From the NCBI RefSeq assembly GCF_038404985.1, contig NZ_JBBKBA010000004.1:229546-293545 (forward strand): DNA of 64,000 bases, in the 5' to 3' direction. A program made the position numbers and the translations under genes. Below, piece by piece: positions 7,591 through 16,940 of this stretch (positions are counted from its first letter, which is position 1; every line of letters starts with the position of its first letter). The DNA comes from Ferrovibrio sp. MS7. Its GTDB lineage: Bacteria; Pseudomonadota; Alphaproteobacteria; Ferrovibrionales; Ferrovibrionaceae. The notes under the pieces are model-generated. The model was not told the DNA's origin and searched no databases. It saw nothing but the letters and a program-made list of their open reading frames with translations.

Positions 7591-8048
7591 AGCAGCTCGA
7601 ACACCCGGTAGATCGGCCCGCCCGGCTGGCGGTCGCCATAGCCGACAGCAAGAATGGCATTCAGCCAGGCATATTGCGGCGCGCCGGTCTCGAAGCTCAG
7701 CACGATGCGCATGTAGTAATCCTTGGCATCGACCACTTCGCCACGGTCGATGCGCGCCAGCACCTCAGCCGGCCCCGCCCGCATCCCCTGGTATTGCAGA
7801 TAGATCAGCGCGCCATCATCGGTTTCGAGCGTGGTGCGCACATCCATCCGCGTGACGCCATCGGGGCGACGCAGCAGCCAGTCTGCGCCATCCAGGAAGC
7901 GGCCGGAAAGGCGTGGCCCCTTGAATATGCCGCCTTCCACCGGTGCGATGCGGCGCCGGCCCAATGGCGTGTCGCCGATATCGCGCGGCTTGCCGACATT
8001 CAGCCGCGCCTCGAACAACAGACGCGCCGCCAGCATTTCCTGATCCAT
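7587..8048 (-). CDS. DUF3237 domain protein
   Basis: This 153-residue protein matches the DUF3237 family, a small beta-barrel-like domain of unknown function. Visible features are LLFEARLNVGKPRDIGDTPLGRRRIAPVEGGIFKGPRLSG, then DWLLRRPDGVTRMDVRTTLETDDGALIYLQYQG, and YYMRIVLSFETGAPQYAWLNAILAVGYG near the end. The ATG at 8048 is chosen because GGAGG lies seven bases upstream and the product then has the usual family length; the longer open frame adds an implausible N-terminus. Its stop overlaps the stop of the convergent dehydrogenase by four bases. It has no link to the plus-strand TRAP operon except position. Confidence 0.8.
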   Translation of the reverse strand: MDQEMLAARLLFEARLNVGKPRDIGDTPLGRRRIAPVEGGIFKGPRLSGRFLDGADWLLRRPDGVTRMDVRTTLETDDGALIYLQYQGMRAGPAEVLARIDRGEVVDAKDYYMRIVLSFETGAPQYAWLNAILAVGYGDRQPGGPIYRVFELL

Positions 8049-8092
8049 TGCCTGCCTCCGCATACCACAAAGCAGCAGCAAGCCTATCAACA

Positions 8093-8548
8093 CTAGGCCA
8101 GGGGCACCACGATCAGCTTGGCGACGCAATCCCGGTCCTTGTCGCGCAGCGGCAGGATCAGACGTTCGGTGGTGAGGAATTCGCGGTCAGGGCCCATGAA
8201 GGGCGTCTGCGTGACACTGGCTTGGCGGCTGGTCACGGCCTCATCCATGTAGCGGTGCACCAGGCGGATCATCTCGGTATCGCCGAGATCGTCGACATGC
8301 TTGCCGGTGGGGTCGAAACCGAAGCGCGCCACCACTTCGGTACCGACCACGCGATAGCGGTAGCGCCGGCAATAGCGGCCCTTCGGCGTCTCGACAACAT
8401 CGAGCAGGATTACCCACGGCAGCACGGCAGCGCCCATGCCCCGGGGATCAAGATCCTCGCGGCATGGCAGCGTACCATCCGAGCCAATCTTGCTCGCCCA
8501 ATAGTCATGCGGCCGGACTAACCGGGCATCGTGGAGACCAGGAAGCAC
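8093..8548 (-). CDS. PAS-domain protein (PAS_5-like)
   Basis: This protein of about 151 residues resembles the alphaproteobacterial PAS_5 family of stand-alone sensory domains. Matching features are the opening HDYWASKIGSDGTLPCREDLDP, the LPWVILLDVVE core, the YRYRVVGTEVVARFG ligand-pocket segment and a closing ILPLRDKDRDCVAKLIVVPL. The frame is open up to 8650, but the upstream residues look non-coding. The GTG at 8548, with GAGG four bases before it, gives the start closest to the domain. It has no output domain, so it may act as a protein-interaction or ligand sensor. The start is uncertain. Confidence 0.6.
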   Translation of the reverse strand: MLPGLHDARLVRPHDYWASKIGSDGTLPCREDLDPRGMGAAVLPWVILLDVVETPKGRYCRRYRYRVVGTEVVARFGFDPTGKHVDDLGDTEMIRLVHRYMDEAVTSRQASVTQTPFMGPDREFLTTERLILPLRDKDRDCVAKLIVVPLA

Positions 8549-8746
8549 TTTGCCTCGCCAGTGAATGTGGCTAATTACGCTGGCATATGGGGGCAAATGA
8601 CACGGAAAGCAATCGGATTTGCACCACTGCGGCAACTTGTCCGCCGGCACTACACCATGAAGGGAATAAGTTGCGCCGCGCTTGCCGAAATCATCTCAGA
8701 GATTGCGCCTGAACGCACGATTGCGCAGGGTTACGCCACCATGCCG

Positions 8747-9268
8747 TTATGCCTGGATGATGGCGGCCTGCTGTGACACAGCGAATAGCCGTCGCGACCA
8801 GCCGAGGCCGAAACTGGCTGCAGCCGAAAGCCCATAGTTATAGGCGTTGCGCTGCGCCAGCATCTCCACCACCACGGCGCCCGGCTGCTTCGCCGCCACT
8901 GCCGCCAGGGTCTGCGGCCCGATCACGCCATCGGGCGTGGCTCCCGCCGCCATTTGCAGCCAGCGCGCCGCATTGCGCACGCCGGCATTCACTGCGCTGT
9001 CGAAGGCTACCAGGGCCACCGGCGCCGGCAGGCTGTCGCCCTGCAACTTGTTCCAGTAGTCGCGGCGGTAGATCGCCTCGGCGTCGGCTAGGGTCAGGTT
9101 GGGAATGTCGAGGTCTGGATAGGCCTTAGCCGAGATGCCGAACTTGGTACCCTTGAGCTGGCCCTGATTGGGTGCGCCGCCGGTCCAGTTGCCAGGGTCG
9201 TTCGGGTTGTCGGTGTAGCCGCCCTCCACCCCGATCACGAAGCTGAAGCAATCGTCGAACACCGCCAT
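8747..9268 (-). CDS. GH108-family peptidoglycan muramidase
   Basis: At 173 residues it fits glycosyl hydrolase family 108, the family of secretion-activator proteins and phage-type endolysins that cleave N-acetylmuramyl linkages. The N-terminus has the catalytic EGGYTDNPNDPG segment, then GTKFGISAKAYPDLDIPNLTLADAEAIYRRDYW. The C-terminal half has a small peptidoglycan-binding fold (GVIGPQTLAAV). No signal peptide is visible, so export would need a holin or another route. No phage structural or integrase genes are nearby. A domesticated endolysin or an envelope-remodelling enzyme is likely. Confidence 0.85.
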   Translation of the reverse strand: MAVFDDCFSFVIGVEGGYTDNPNDPGNWTGGAPNQGQLKGTKFGISAKAYPDLDIPNLTLADAEAIYRRDYWNKLQGDSLPAPVALVAFDSAVNAGVRNAARWLQMAAGATPDGVIGPQTLAAVAAKQPGAVVVEMLAQRNAYNYGLSAAASFGLGWSRRLFAVSQQAAIIQA

Positions 9269-9332
9269 CGCATGCCCCCTGTTCCAATGGAAGGCATCAT
9301 AGCAGAAAACACCCTTATTGCGCGATCAATGT

Positions 9333-10874
9333 TTAAATAGACACCATAAGATTATATACCCAGGCCCTGAATACGCCCTGCTGCACCAGGGTGCTGGCAG
9401 CAGTGATGTCGGGGGCGAAAAAGCGGTCCTGGTCATAAGCCGGCACCGCCTGGCGGATCAGCGCATGCGCCGCCTCCAGCCGCTCAGAACTTTGCAGCGG
9501 GCGATGGAATTCGATGCCCTGGGCGGCGGCAAGCAATTCGATGCCGACGATGCCGGCGGTGTTTTCCGCCATGGTCAGCAGCCGCCGCGCGCCATGGGTG
9601 GCCATGGAGACATGGTCTTCCTGGTTCGCCGAGGTGGGCAGTGAGTCGACACTGGCCGGGTGGCTCAACTGCTTGTTCTCGGAGGCCAGCGCGGCTGCGG
9701 TGACATGCGCGATCATGAAGCCGGAATTCAAGCCTGGCTCGGCCACCAGGAAGGCCGGCAGGCCGCTGAGCGTCGGATCGGTGAGCAAGGCAATGCGGCG
9801 TTCCGACAGCGCGCCGATCTCGGCAATCGCCAGCGCCAGGATATCAGCAGCGAAGGCCACCGGCTCGGCATGGAAGTTGCCGCCCGAGAGGACATCGCCG
9901 CCATGGGGATCATTGGCATCGGGAAACAGCAGCGGGTTGTCGGTGACGGCATTGGCTTCGCGCTCGAGCGTCGCGGCCGCCTGGCGCAGCAGGTCCAGCG
10001 CCGCGCCCATCACCTGCGGCTGGCAGCGCAGCGAATACGGATCCTGCACCCGGCTGCAATCCAGATGCGATTCCCGGATGCGGCTGCCCTGCAGATGCGC
10101 CAGATACCAGGCCGCGGTATCGCGCTGGCCGGGCTGGCCGCGCAATTCATGGATGCGCGGATCGAACGGTGCATCGCTGCCCTTGGCGGCTTCCAGCGAC
10201 AGCAGGCCGGCGACCATGGCGGCGGCGAACACATCCTCGGCGGCGAACAGGCCGAGCAAGGCCAGGGCGGTGGAAACCTGCGTGCCGTTGAGCAGCGCCA
10301 AGCCTTCCTTCGGCGCCAGTTCCAGCGGCGCCAGACCGGCCGCCGACAACGCTTCCGTTGCCGGCATGACACGGCCCTGGTAGCGCACCTCGCCGACACC
10401 GATCACCGCCGCCGTCATATGCGCCAGCGGCGCCAGGTCGCCCGAGGCGCCCACCGAGCCCTTGGCCGGGATACAGGGCAGCAGGCCGAGATTGGCGAAA
10501 TCCAGCAATCGCTGGATCACCTCCCAGCGCACGCCGGAATGACCGCGCGCCAGGCTGGCGGCCTTAAGCGCCAGGATCAGCCGCACGGCATTGTCTGCCA
10601 GCAGCGGGCCGGTGCCAACGGCATGGGAAAGCACCAGGTTGCGCTGCAATTCGGCCAGCTTGTCGTTCGGAATGGCGGCCTGGGCGAGCTTGCCGAAACC
10701 GGTGTTGATGCCATAGGCGACGCGGCCCTCGGCGATGATCTTCGCCACCAGGGCGACCGAAGCCTCGACGCCGGCGCGCGCTTCCGGCTTGAGCGCAAGA
10801 TGCGGCGCCTCGCCCGCAATGCGCCGCCAGTCACTCAGTTTCACCCGGCCCGGCTCAAGCACTAAGTCCGCCAT
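9333..10874 (-). CDS. hutH: Histidine ammonia-lyase
   Basis: This 513-residue enzyme eliminates ammonia from L-histidine to give urocanate, the first step of histidine use. The ASG triad that forms the MIO prosthetic group lies at residues 143-145 in [12 protein letters not shown]. Other family marks are [26 protein letters not shown] and [10 protein letters not shown]. Length and order match HutH rather than phenylalanine or tyrosine lyases. No hutU or hutI is adjacent; an N-formylglutamate amidohydrolase, a possible last step, lies 40 kb away. A palindrome 35 bases upstream may be a HutC-type operator. Confidence 0.93.
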   Translation of the reverse strand: MADLVLEPGRVKLSDWRRIAGEAPHLALKPEARAGVEASVALVAKIIAEGRVAYGINTGFGKLAQAAIPNDKLAELQRNLVLSHAVGTGPLLADNAVRLILALKAASLARGHSGVRWEVIQRLLDFANLGLLPCIPAKGSVGASGDLAPLAHMTAAVIGVGEVRYQGRVMPATEALSAAGLAPLELAPKEGLALLNGTQVSTALALLGLFAAEDVFAAAMVAGLLSLEAAKGSDAPFDPRIHELRGQPGQRDTAAWYLAHLQGSRIRESHLDCSRVQDPYSLRCQPQVMGAALDLLRQAAATLEREANAVTDNPLLFPDANDPHGGDVLSGGNFHAEPVAFAADILALAIAEIGALSERRIALLTDPTLSGLPAFLVAEPGLNSGFMIAHVTAAALASENKQLSHPASVDSLPTSANQEDHVSMATHGARRLLTMAENTAGIVGIELLAAAQGIEFHRPLQSSERLEAAHALIRQAVPAYDQDRFFAPDITAASTLVQQGVFRAWVYNLMVSI

Positions 10875-11213
10875 GCCAGTCTCCTCAAATCTGCCCGTCC
10901 AGCAATATGCTAGACATGTATAGACAGCCTAGGAACGAGGCCCGGCAGCGTCAAGCGGAGAATGCGGGCAGCGCGTTATGGCCGCATTCCAACAGCATTA
11001 TCCGGGCAAGAAACTTGCGGTTGCCGCCATGCAATTGCCGCCATTCTGGGCAGCACCGCCGCTTCCATGGGCAGGCAGCACCCTTCATCACTTTGTCGCA
11101 TTCCACTGCTTCCCCTGATAACGCCTACGCGCCTATGCTGACCGCACGCTGAACTTGCAGCCCGGGGCCATAGGTGCAGCGCATTACGAGCAGAGCCGTA
11201 TTGAGGGGAAGTC
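10875..11213. other. Intergenic region between hutH and the chemoreceptor gene
   Basis: This 339-base divergent spacer holds a candidate operator near the hutH end (10910-10923) and, at the other end, the GAGGGGAA ribosome binding site just before the chemoreceptor ATG. I see no convincing gene, RNA or flagellar sigma-28 promoter in the middle. Confidence 0.5.
10910..10923. promoter_or_regulatory. Candidate HutC-like operator upstream of hutH
   Basis: CTAGACATGTATAG is a 14-bp palindrome with one mismatched pair, 35 bases upstream of the hutH start. GntR-family HutC repressors are reported to bind TGTATA-type palindromes in hut promoters, and the similarity here is partial. No hutC gene is in the window, so the assignment is inference. 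Confidence 0.35.
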
Positions 11214-13661
11214 ATGTCAACCAGCGCCTTGTCCAACACCAGCATCGGTGGCCGAATCAATCTCGGCTTCGGCATTGTCATCCTGCTGCTCATCGTGGTG
11301 GCCGGTACCGGCCTCTACGGTGCCAACAATGCCAGCAACCTGTTCGATTCCTATGACAATGCCTCGGATGCCACCCGCGCCGTGTTCCGCACCGAGCGCG
11401 ATGTGATCGATATCAGCCGCAATGTGCTGCTCTACACCGACCGCGACAGTGAGGATGGCCTCAACAAGGCCCGTGCCCTGATCAAATCAGTGCCGGAAAC
11501 CCTGAAAGCGGCGGAAGCGGTATCAAACGCCAAGGACCGCCAGCAGCTCGCCGCGATCCGCGACCAGGTGGACAAGTATGGCGCCGTGCTTGAGGAAGTG
11601 GTGAAGGCGCGCGCCGACTATAACGCGATCTTCGCCCGCGAGACCGTGCCGGCCTCGACCAAGCTGCGCCAGATCCTGCCCAAGCTGGTCGACGAAGCCG
11701 AGGCGCGCGGCGATTACCAGACCGCCCATCTTGCCACGCGGGTCAACGAGACCCTCGGCAGCATCGGCTCCACCGCCTATCAGTTCCTTTACCGCCCGAA
11801 GCCGGAATTGCTGACGCGCACCATGCAGCTCACCAATCAGGTGACCGGCGATGCCGCAATGCTGACCGACCGCCTCAGCCTGGTTTCCAGGGGCGACGTG
11901 GCGGACGACATCACCAACGCCACCAAGACCTATGCCGGCAGCCTGGTGCAGGTGATGACCATCATCGGCAAGATCGGTACCGACATGCAGAACCGCATGA
12001 CTCAGCATGCCTCGGCCGCTATCGAAGTCAGCGTCGCGCTGGCCAAGGAACGCAGCGCCGCGCTGGACGACGACGAAGCCACCATGCACCGCACTCTCGA
12101 GGCGACTCTGGTCGTCATCGCACTGGCCGCGCCTGTCGCGCTGGTGGCTGCCGTGGTATTCGCGCTGCTGATCGGCCGCTCGATCCGCCAGCCGGTGCTC
12201 AAGCTCACCGAGACAATGGACCAGCTAGCCACCGGCGATTACAGCGCGGTGGTAGCCGGCCTGGAGCGCAAGGACGAGCTTGGCCGCATGGCGCAGTCGG
12301 TGCAGGTGTTCAAGAAGAATGGTGAGGATAATGAGCGGCTGCGCCAGCAGGTCGAGCAGGAGCGCCAGCAGCGCGAACGCGACCGCGCCGAGCAGGAAGC
12401 CGAACTTGATCGCTCGGTCGGCATGGTGGTGACGGCAGCAGTGGCCGGCGACCTGACCAAGCGCATCGACAGCAGCAACCTCGATGGCGTGATGAAGGGC
12501 TTGGCCGATGGCATCAACAACCTCGTCGGCAGCGTTTCGGCGGCTGTCGAGGAAGTTGGCCAGGTGCTGGCCGGCATGGCCGGCGGCGACCTCAAGCGGC
12601 GGGTGCGCGGCGAGTATCGCGGCGTGTTCGGTACATTGAAGGACAATGTCAACACCACGCTGGAACAGCTTTCCGGCACCGTGCGTGGCATCGCCGATGG
12701 CGCCGCCATGGTCAGCGAAGCCTCGGCGGAAATCTCGTCCGGCAGCCAGGATCTGGCGCAGCGTACCGAATCCCAGGCCGCCAGCATCGAGGAAACGGCG
12801 GCGAGCATGCACGAGATCACCGCCACGGTGCGCCAGAATGCCGACAATGCTCAGGCCGCCAACCAGCTCAGCCAGGCGGCGCGCGATGCCGCCGACAAGG
12901 GCGGCAGCGTGATGCAGGACGTGGTCAGCGCCATGAGCGGCATCGAAGGTTCGAGCCAAAAGATCGTCGAGATCGTGGCACTGATCGACGAGATCGCCTT
13001 CCAGACCAACCTGCTGGCGCTGAATGCCAGCGTGGAAGCGGCACGCGCCGGCGAGGCCGGCAAGGGCTTTGCCGTGGTGGCGCAGGAAGTGCGCGCCCTG
13101 GCTCAGCGTTCAGCCAGTGCGTCCAAGGACATCAAGGCGCTGATCGCGGAATCCAACAGCCAGGTAAAGACCGGCGCCAGCCTGGTGAACCAGGCCGGCA
13201 CGGCGCTCGGCGAAATCGTCAATGCGGTGAAGAAAGTCACCGACATCGTCGCCGAAATCGCCGCCGCCAGCCGCGAGCAGGCCACCGGCCTGGATCAGAT
13301 CAACACCGCTGTTGCCAGCATGGATGAAATGACCCAGCGCAACGGCGCGCTGGTGGAAGAAACGTCCGCCTCGGCGCAGAGCTTGAGCAATCAGGCCAGC
13401 GAACTGGCGCGTCTGGTCGCCTTCTTCCAGATCGAAGGTGGCGGCACGCCGCGCGCTGCCAAGCCGGCGGTGGCGGCCAAGCCGGTGGTAGAAACCAAGG
13501 CAGCGCCGGTCGCCAAGCCTGTTGCGGCAGCACCTGCCGCATCAGCGCCCAAGCCCGTGGCAAAGCCTGCCGAGCCAAAGCCGGCGCCGAAGCCGGTGGC
13601 CAGGCCGGCCCCCGCGCCCGTTGCCGCCGGTGGCGACGACGACGACTGGAAGGAGTTCTGA
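11214..13661 (+). CDS. Methyl-accepting chemotaxis protein with C-terminal DWKEF tether
   Basis: This is an 815-residue transmembrane chemoreceptor. TM1 lies around residues 17-37, then comes a long helical periplasmic sensor (about 40-295). TM2 follows (about 296-325) and a HAMP domain. A coiled coil and a second HAMP-like segment ([27 protein letters not shown]) precede the signalling hairpin, whose tip includes [24 protein letters not shown]. The last 75 residues are an Ala/Pro/Lys-rich linker ending in [13 protein letters not shown] fits the aromatic-x-x-aromatic pattern of pentapeptides that tether CheR or CheB. GAGGGGAAGTC precedes the ATG. The ligand is unknown. Confidence 0.93.
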   Translation: MSTSALSNTSIGGRINLGFGIVILLLIVVAGTGLYGANNASNLFDSYDNASDATRAVFRTERDVIDISRNVLLYTDRDSEDGLNKARALIKSVPETLKAAEAVSNAKDRQQLAAIRDQVDKYGAVLEEVVKARADYNAIFARETVPASTKLRQILPKLVDEAEARGDYQTAHLATRVNETLGSIGSTAYQFLYRPKPELLTRTMQLTNQVTGDAAMLTDRLSLVSRGDVADDITNATKTYAGSLVQVMTIIGKIGTDMQNRMTQHASAAIEVSVALAKERSAALDDDEATMHRTLEATLVVIALAAPVALVAAVVFALLIGRSIRQPVLKLTETMDQLATGDYSAVVAGLERKDELGRMAQSVQVFKKNGEDNERLRQQVEQERQQRERDRAEQEAELDRSVGMVVTAAVAGDLTKRIDSSNLDGVMKGLADGINNLVGSVSAAVEEVGQVLAGMAGGDLKRRVRGEYRGVFGTLKDNVNTTLEQLSGTVRGIADGAAMVSEASAEISSGSQDLAQRTESQAASIEETAASMHEITATVRQNADNAQAANQLSQAARDAADKGGSVMQDVVSAMSGIEGSSQKIVEIVALIDEIAFQTNLLALNASVEAARAGEAGKGFAVVAQEVRALAQRSASASKDIKALIAESNSQVKTGASLVNQAGTALGEIVNAVKKVTDIVAEIAAASREQATGLDQINTAVASMDEMTQRNGALVEETSASAQSLSNQASELARLVAFFQIEGGGTPRAAKPAVAAKPVVETKAAPVAKPVAAAPAASAPKPVAKPAEPKPAPKPVARPAPAPVAAGGDDDDWKEF

Positions 13662-13664
13662 GGC

Positions 13665-15065
13665 CTAGCGCTTGCGGGGCTGCGTCATGCCGGCAAGATC
13701 GAGGATGGTATCGATCTGGGCGGCATCGACCCAGCCTTTCTCCAGCACAAGGTCGCGCACGGTGCGGCCGGTTTTCAACGCTTCCTTGGCCAAGGCCGCC
13801 GCCCGCTCGTAGCCGATATAGGGATTGAGCGCCGTGACCAGGCCAATGCTGGCCTCGACATGACGGCGGCAATAATCCTCATTCGCGGTGATGCCGGCGA
13901 CGCAGAGTTCGGTGAGCGTGCGTGCTGCGCGCACCAGCAATTGCAGCGAATGCATCACGTTATGCACGATCAGCGGCTCCATCACATTAAGCTGGAGCTG
14001 GCCGGCCTCGGCCGCCATGGTCACTGCCATGTCGTTGCCGATCACCTGGAAACAGACCTGGTTGACCACTTCCGGGATCACCGGGTTGACCTTGCCCGGC
14101 ATGATGGATGAGCCGGGCTGCATCGGCGGCAGGTTGATTTCGTTGAGGCCGCCGCGCGGGCCGGATGACAGCAGCCGCAGATCATTGGCGATCTTCGAGA
14201 GCTTCACCGCCACACGCTTCAGCATGCCGGAATAGAGCACGAAGGCGCCCATATCCCAGCTTGCCTCGATCAGGTTCGCTGCGCGCACCATGGGCAGGCC
14301 GGAGACCCGCGCCAATTCGCCGATCGCCAACGCGGAATAATCCGGATCGGTGTTGATGCCGGTGCCGACCGCCGTGCCGCCGAGATTCACTTCATGGAAC
14401 AGCCGCACGGTCTCGTTGCCGCGCGCCACATCCTCCTCGATATTGATCGCGAAGGCCTCGAATTCCTGGCCCAGGGTCATCGGCACCGCATCCTGCAACT
14501 GGGTGCGGCCAAGCTTGACGATGGCCGAGAAATCCTCGCCGCGCTTGCGGAATTCGGCCGCCAGCGCCTGCAGCGCATCGGAAAGCTCGGCATGGCTCAG
14601 CAAAGTGGCGAGCCGGACCGCCGTGGGATAGGCATCGTTGGTCGATTGCGAGAGATTCACATCGTCATTCGGGTGCAGATGCGCGTAGTCGCCGCGCTGA
14701 TGCCCCATGAGTTCTAGACCGCGATTGGCCACCACCTCGTTGACGTTCATGTTGGTGGAAGTGCCGGCGCCGCCCTGGAACACATCAATCGTGAACCATT
14801 CATGCAGCCGGCCGCCGATCAGTTCGTCGCAGGCCGCGGCAATGGCGGCATTCTTCTCCGGCGGCAGGTAGCCGAGCTTGGTATTGGCGGCAGCGGCGGC
14901 CTTCTTCACCATGCCGAAGGCGCGGATCAGGTTCGGATAGTGATTGAGGCCGATGCCGGAGATGCGGAAATTGTCGATCGCCCGCCGGGTCTGGATGCCG
15001 TAATAGGCCGCTGCCGGAATCGCCATCTCGCCGAGCGAGTCATGCTCGAGCCGCGTGTCAGTCAT
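13665..15065 (-). CDS. aspA: Aspartate ammonia-lyase
   Basis: At 466 residues it belongs to the fumarase/aspartase superfamily and would interconvert L-aspartate with fumarate plus ammonia in the cytoplasm. Visible signatures are FQGGAGTSTNMNVNEVVANRG, NLSQSTNDAYPTAVRL, GGTAVGTGIN and the family loop GSSIMPGKVNPVIPEVVNQV, followed by CFQVIGNDMAVTMAAEAGQLQLNVMEP. The EVVNQVCFQVIGND run favours aspartase over class II fumarase. The C-terminus LDLAGMTQPRKR is ordinary. The stop lies four bases from the stop of the convergent chemoreceptor gene. Confidence 0.88.
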   Translation of the reverse strand: MTDTRLEHDSLGEMAIPAAAYYGIQTRRAIDNFRISGIGLNHYPNLIRAFGMVKKAAAAANTKLGYLPPEKNAAIAAACDELIGGRLHEWFTIDVFQGGAGTSTNMNVNEVVANRGLELMGHQRGDYAHLHPNDDVNLSQSTNDAYPTAVRLATLLSHAELSDALQALAAEFRKRGEDFSAIVKLGRTQLQDAVPMTLGQEFEAFAINIEEDVARGNETVRLFHEVNLGGTAVGTGINTDPDYSALAIGELARVSGLPMVRAANLIEASWDMGAFVLYSGMLKRVAVKLSKIANDLRLLSSGPRGGLNEINLPPMQPGSSIMPGKVNPVIPEVVNQVCFQVIGNDMAVTMAAEAGQLQLNVMEPLIVHNVMHSLQLLVRAARTLTELCVAGITANEDYCRRHVEASIGLVTALNPYIGYERAAALAKEALKTGRTVRDLVLEKGWVDAAQIDTILDLAGMTQPRKR

Positions 15066-15107
15066 CGTACTCTCCTGAGGCGGCGCACCGCCACAGGAGG
15101 TGACGGT

Positions 15108-15983
15108 TCAGACGGTGCGCTGCGATTTGTCCTTGGCGTTTGTTGCCTCGATGGCGGCGCGGATCTCGACCCAGTCATTGTCCGACAATTCCAGCAGGTT
15201 GCCGAAGCCGCCGGCTGAATTGAGCCACTGACCGCCATCAATGGCGATCACCTCGCCGTTAATATAGCTCACTTCATCGGCCATCAGGAAGGCCGCGAAA
15301 TTTGCAAGTTCAGGCAATTCGCCGACGCGGCGCATCGGAATCGAGTCCATCATGCGTTTTTCCAGCGCCGGGGTCGGCGCCAGGCGCTTGGTCATGCCCT
15401 CGGTGGGGAATGGCCCCGGCGCAATGGCATTGAGACGAATGCCCTTCGGCCCCCATTCCACAGCCAGGCTCTGGGTCATTGCGGCGATGCCGGCCTTCGA
15501 CATTGCCGACGGCACCACGAAGGCCGAGCCGGTCCAGACCCAGGAGGTGACGATGGAGATGACGCTGGCCTTGTGCCCGGCCGGAACCCAGCGCTTGCCA
15601 CAGGCCTGGGTGACATAGAAGCTGCCATGGAACACGATATTGGCGATGGCATCGAAACCGCGCGGGCTCATTTTCTCGGTCTGGGCGATGAAATTGCCCG
15701 CCGCGTTGTTCACCAGGCCATCCAGCGGCCCATCGCGCCAGATATTCTCGATCATCTCGTCGACCGCCTGGGCGACGCGGATGTCGCAGGCCATGAAATG
15801 CACCTGGCCGCCGGTCGCGGCACTCAGCTCCATCGCCGCCTCGCGCAACACCGCCTCGCGCCGGCCGCAGATATAAACCACCGCGCCAAGTTCGAGGAAA
15901 CGCTTCGCCATGGCCTTGCCGAGCCCGGTGCCGCCGCCGGTGATGAGGATGCGCTTGTCTTTAAGCAAATCGGTGCGGAACAT
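15108..15983 (-). CDS. Short-chain dehydrogenase, 2,4-dienoyl-CoA reductase-like
   Basis: This is a 291-residue Rossmann-fold oxidoreductase with the cofactor motif TGGGTGLGKAMA and the NNAAGN motif. The usual YxxxK is replaced by SAMSK in VVPSAMSKAGIAAMTQSLAVEWGPKGIRLNAIAPGPFPTEGM. Loss of that Tyr while keeping the Lys, together with the PGPFPTEGM loop, is what eukaryotic-type 2,4-dienoyl-CoA reductases show. Reduction of dienoyl-CoA in unsaturated fatty acid breakdown is therefore likely. The ATG at 15983 has GGGAGG upstream; a longer open frame is rejected because it runs antisense into the divergent dehydrogenase. The opposite strand encodes another unusual dehydrogenase. Confidence 0.8.
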   Translation of the reverse strand: MFRTDLLKDKRILITGGGTGLGKAMAKRFLELGAVVYICGRREAVLREAAMELSAATGGQVHFMACDIRVAQAVDEMIENIWRDGPLDGLVNNAAGNFIAQTEKMSPRGFDAIANIVFHGSFYVTQACGKRWVPAGHKASVISIVTSWVWTGSAFVVPSAMSKAGIAAMTQSLAVEWGPKGIRLNAIAPGPFPTEGMTKRLAPTPALEKRMMDSIPMRRVGELPELANFAAFLMADEVSYINGEVIAIDGGQWLNSAGGFGNLLELSDNDWVEIRAAIEATNAKDKSQRTV

Positions 15984-16062
15984 GATGCCTCCCTGGCCTT
16001 TGTCGATTGGATTTTGTTGTATGCGCAAACTATACTGACGGCAGAAAATGGGAGGAAGCCTC

Positions 16063-16836
16063 ATGGAGCTTGAGCTGGGTGGCAAAGTCGCCATCGTCAC
16101 CGGTGCCAGCAAGGGCATCGGCCGCGCCATCGCCGAGGAACTGGCGGCAGAGGGCATGAAGCTGGTGCTGGCGGCGCGCTCTGCCGACCTGCTGCAGGAC
16201 CTGGCCGGCAAGCTCAACCGCGAATGCCTGGTGCAGGCCATTGATCTGCGCACGAACGATGCTGCCGCCGCCCTGGTGCAGGCGGCGGTCAGCCGCTTCG
16301 GCCGCATCGACCTGCTGGTGAACAATGCCGGCGCCACCAAGCGCGGCGACTTCCTCACGCTCACCGACGATGACTGGGCCGATGGCTACGCGCTGAAATT
16401 CTTTGGTGCCATGCGCCTGACCCGCGCTGCCTGGCCGCATCTCAAGGCCAGCCAGGGCGGCGTGGTGAACATCATCGGCGTCGGTGGCCGCACCGGCAGC
16501 GCCGAATTCGCCATTGGCGGCTCGGTGAATGCAGCAGGGATGAACCTGACCAAGGTACTGGCCGACCGTGGCGTGCTGGAAGGTGTGCGGGTGAATGCGA
16601 TCAACCCGGGCAGCATTGCCACCGACCGGCTGAAGGTGCGCATCACCTCCTTCGCCAAGGAGCAGGGCATCACGGAGGCCGAGGCGGCGCAGCGCATGCC
16701 GCGCGCCATGGGCGTCGCACGCTTCGGCGAGCCGATGGAAATCGCCAAGGCCGTGGCCTTCCTCGCCTCGCCTGCCGCCGCCTATATCAACGGCGCGATC
16801 CTGGATGTCGATGGCGGCCTGACCCGGACTTTATGA
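16063..16836 (+). CDS. Short-chain dehydrogenase with non-canonical active site
   Basis: This 257-residue protein has a clear SDR fold, with TGASKGIGRAIA at the N-terminus, LVNNAGATKRGDF in the middle and VRVNAINPGSIATDRL later. Where YxxxK should be, it reads GGSVN in IGGSVNAAGMNLTKVLA, so both the catalytic Tyr and Lys appear absent. The ATG at 16063 follows GGAGGAA closely, so the upstream ATG at 16048 is not used. It is divergently transcribed from the dienoyl-CoA reductase-like gene with a short shared promoter region. A reductase with altered chemistry, or a non-enzymatic NAD(P)-binding protein, are both possible. Confidence 0.75.
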   Translation: MELELGGKVAIVTGASKGIGRAIAEELAAEGMKLVLAARSADLLQDLAGKLNRECLVQAIDLRTNDAAAALVQAAVSRFGRIDLLVNNAGATKRGDFLTLTDDDWADGYALKFFGAMRLTRAAWPHLKASQGGVVNIIGVGGRTGSAEFAIGGSVNAAGMNLTKVLADRGVLEGVRVNAINPGSIATDRLKVRITSFAKEQGITEAEAAQRMPRAMGVARFGEPMEIAKAVAFLASPAAAYINGAILDVDGGLTRTL

Positions 16837-16940
16837 TCCAGCCTGCGCTGTGATCTGACCGGTCATTCCCGCCAAGGATGTAAGCTGCGGCATCAGGTCC
16901 GGGTCGCGGACATTTCCTTGCGGCTGCAATATCCGGTAGT

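Noticed and set aside
8531..8776. An 81-codon plus-strand ORF in the gap between the PAS and GH108 genes
   Set aside because: It overlaps both minus-strand genes, lacks a ribosome binding site and resembles nothing; too weak to call.
8747..9268. GH108 gene as part of a prophage
   Set aside because: No tail, capsid, terminase or integrase gene lies on either side within the window.
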